Below the pieces are notes generated by a model that searched no databases, had not been told where the DNA came from, and saw only the letters and a list, made by a program, of their open reading frames with translations. Shown here one piece after another: positions 4,235 to 5,626 of a DNA stretch of 5,626 nucleotides. The stretch comes from Actinomycetota bacterium. GTDB lineage: Bacteria; Actinomycetota; Thermoleophilia; Gaiellales; Gaiellaceae. Where the stretch lies: positions 1 to 5,626 of the forward strand of contig JACCTK010000169.1 of the NCBI GenBank assembly GCA_013812465.1, read 5' to 3'. A program made the translations under genes and the position numbers. Numbering within the stretch: the first letter of the stretch is position 1; every line of letters begins with the position of its first letter.

Positions 4235-4921
4235 GTGTCGTCACGAACTGCCCACGCCCGCGAGCTCTTCGCACCCATCGGCCCTTCGTACGACCGCGTC
4301 GGCGCCGTGCTCTCTTTCGGCCAGGATCCGCGCTGGCGGCGCTTTCTCGCAGCTCGTCTTCCAGCCGACCATGGGCACGTCCTCGATGTCGCAACGGGAA
4401 CCGGCCTGGTCGCCGCCGAGCTTCTGCGCCGCGGCTTCCGCGTGACCGGGCTCGACCAGAGCAAGGAGATGCTTGCGGTCGCGCGCGACAGGCTCGCGAT
4501 GGACGTCGCGCTCGTGCAGGCCTCCGCAGAGTCCATCCCCTTCGCCGACGCGGCCTTCGACCATGTCACCTTCACATTTCTGCTCCGCTACGTGGACGAT
4601 CCCGGGGCGACGCTCGCGGAGCTGGCGCGGGTCGTCCGGCCAGGCGGCTCGGTCGCATCCCTCGAGTTCGGCGTCCCGCACGGATTGGCTCGGCCGTTGT
4701 GGGATCTCTACGTCGGAATCGGCCTGCCTGTCGCCGGCCGAGTCCTCCGAAACGGCTGGGCCGAGGTCGGCGGCTTCCTGGGTGGCTCGATCAGGGATTT
4801 CTGGTCCCGTTACCCGGTCGAGCGTCAGCTCGAGCTTTGGCGCGCAGCCGGGCTGCGCGAGGTCGAGGTGCGCCACCTGAGCCTCGGCGGCGGAGTCGTC
4901 ATCTGGGGCACGAAGGCTTGA
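4235..4921 (+). CDS. menG: MenG/UbiE-type quinone methyltransferase (class I, SAM-dependent)
   Basis: A 228-residue methyltransferase, most likely the enzyme that C-methylates demethylmenaquinone as the last step of menaquinone synthesis at the membrane surface. Seen directly: SYDRVGAVLSFGQDPRWR (18-35), matching the UbiE/MenG opening signature YD...S.G...W; SAM motif I VLDVATGTG (49-57); GLD with the acidic D74 that binds the ribose; motif II FDHVTFTFLLRYVDDP (108-123); RVVRPGG (132-138), the second family signature; and a C-terminal SIRDFW...AAGL...GGGVVIWGTK typical of the family. Length is normal (about 230). The frame is open further upstream to 3920, but that part overlaps the opposite gene antisense and has no family sequence, so GTG 4235 is preferred. 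The stop overlaps the start of the following membrane gene. A methyltransferase for another quinone or a related lipid remains possible, because nothing in the sequence fixes the substrate. Confidence 0.85.
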   Translation: MSSRTAHARELFAPIGPSYDRVGAVLSFGQDPRWRRFLAARLPADHGHVLDVATGTGLVAAELLRRGFRVTGLDQSKEMLAVARDRLAMDVALVQASAESIPFADAAFDHVTFTFLLRYVDDPGATLAELARVVRPGGSVASLEFGVPHGLARPLWDLYVGIGLPVAGRVLRNGWAEVGGFLGGSIRDFWSRYPVERQLELWRAAGLREVEVRHLSLGGGVVIWGTKA

Positions 4922-5626
4922 GACCCTCCTGGTACGCCCTCGACCGGGGTGGCTGGCGCGACTACGTCACTCTGCTGCATCCGCCCTACACCGCGTGGCA
5001 TCTGTCGTATGTCGTCATCGGCGGCTGCCTCGCGCCCGCGATCGCGTGGGGACGGCTGGGGGCCGCGGTCGCCGCATTCGCGCTCGCGGTAGGCATCGGC
5101 GCGCACGCTCTGGACGAGCTCCGCGGCCGGCCCCTCCAAACGACGATCCCTGACCCCGTCCTCGTCGCGCTCGCCGCGGTCTCGGTTGCCGCCGCCTGTG
5201 CCATCGGGGTTGTCGGAGCGCTGACCTTCCGTCCCTGGCTCGCCCTACTCGTGCCTCTGGGGCTGTTTCTCGTCGTCGCCTACAACCTCGAGCTGGCAGA
5301 CGGCCGCTTTCACTCGGATCTCTGGTTCGGGCTCGCCTGGGGAGGCTTTCCGGTGCTGTGTGGATACGCGGCGGTCGCAGGCGAGATCGGGATCGAAGCT
5401 GTGCTCGCGGCGGCATTCGCGGTGCTGCTCTCTCTCGCGCAACGAGCGCTCTCGAACCGCGTCCGGTTCGTCCGCCGGCGCGTCGTCGCCGTGCACGGTG
5501 AGCTCGAGCTTCACGACGGCACGCGAGAGACCCTCGACGAAGCGCGGCTCATCGCCGCCGAAGAGCTCGGCCTCCGCCTGCTCGCCGCGGCCACGTTCGT
5601 TCTTGCGGCGACTCTGGTCGTCTTTC
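4918..5626 (+). CDS. Multi-helix membrane protein, UbiA-like, partial at 3' end
   Basis: The reading frame is open from TTG 4918 to the window end: 236 codons with no stop, so the C-terminus is missing. TTG overlaps the menG stop (TTGA), and no in-frame ATG or GTG lies near it. GGGG at 4905-4908 could serve as a weak ribosome site. Seen directly: an N-terminal amphipathic stretch with LLHPPYTAWHLSY (19-31), then helices at about 29-44, 46-64, 81-103 and 106-122, a loop, helices at 135-154 and 157-174, a long polar basic-acidic segment (176-216) and a further helix at the end. Polar loop motifs HALDELRGRPLQTTIPD (63-79) and YNLELADGRFHSDLWFGLAWG (122-142) sit where UbiA prenyltransferases carry their two Asp-rich motifs, and the tail of the second resembles the UbiA VGLAWG step. 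The canonical NDxxD is not present. Coupling to menG suggests quinone or isoprenoid lipid work. Homology to UbiA is an inference; the family is not firmly recognised. Confidence 0.75.
   Translation, partial: MRPSWYALDRGGWRDYVTLLHPPYTAWHLSYVVIGGCLAPAIAWGRLGAAVAAFALAVGIGAHALDELRGRPLQTTIPDPVLVALAAVSVAAACAIGVVGALTFRPWLALLVPLGLFLVVAYNLELADGRFHSDLWFGLAWGGFPVLCGYAAVAGEIGIEAVLAAAFAVLLSLAQRALSNRVRFVRRRVVAVHGELELHDGTRETLDEARLIAAEELGLRLLAAATFVLAATLVVF

Noticed and set aside
4986..5514. Minus-strand frames over the 3' membrane gene
   Set aside because: Arg/Pro/Ala-rich shadows; the plus frame is open for 236 codons with clear transmembrane helices.

Overview
The window is high-GC DNA, roughly two-thirds G+C by eye, with strong G/C third-position bias, GTG and TTG starts beside ATG, and few Shine-Dalgarno sequences. 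Gene content (a MenG-type quinone methyltransferase, a FabL-type enoyl reductase, small conserved-looking hypothetical proteins) fits an actinobacterium, perhaps of the Thermoleophilia/Gaiellales type. That assignment is an inference from style, not from a marker gene. No rRNA, tRNA, CRISPR array or intact transposase is visible.

Layout. (1) 23-919 (-) is a ten-helix EamA/DMT transporter. It is divergent, across a 38-bp gap, from 958-1773 (+), a member of the isocitrate lyase/PEP mutase family. (2) 1774-2000 is a gene-free spacer. It holds a small hairpin after the lyase gene and two copies of a ~62-bp repeat set 121 bp apart, each headed by a palindrome (TTACAG...CTGTAA). (3) 2001-2279 (+) encodes a small unknown protein whose stop overlaps the start of 2276-3034 (+). 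The latter is recognisable as enoyl-ACP reductase FabL by its Tyr-X6-Lys active site and close resemblance to the Bacillus protein. (4) On the minus strand, 4216 down to 3027 carries three unknown genes in a row: a 184-aa protein, a 96-aa helical protein and a small three-helix membrane protein. The last is interrupted by an in-frame TGA at codon 11. A double hairpin with GTAG feet (a REP/BIME-like element) fills the gap between the first two. (5) 4235-4921 (+) is a MenG/UbiE-type methyltransferase, divergent from the 184-aa gene with 18 bp between starts. It is followed, with a 3-nt overlap, by a membrane protein that runs off the window. That protein has UbiA-like spacing of polar motifs.

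How it fits together. fabL serves the last reduction of fatty-acid elongation. menG and the membrane protein behind it look like a translationally coupled pair in quinone or isoprenoid membrane chemistry. Four of the six genes that head a transcription unit have a strict TANNNT hexamer exactly 6 or 7 nt before the start codon, and the other two have a weaker match at the same distance. This is the pattern of leaderless transcription, and it supports the chosen starts.

The points most worth following are the shared leaderless-promoter geometry, the BIME-like element that supplies both a stop codon and part of a -10 box, the interrupted membrane gene, the paired palindromic repeats, and the coupled UbiA-like protein.
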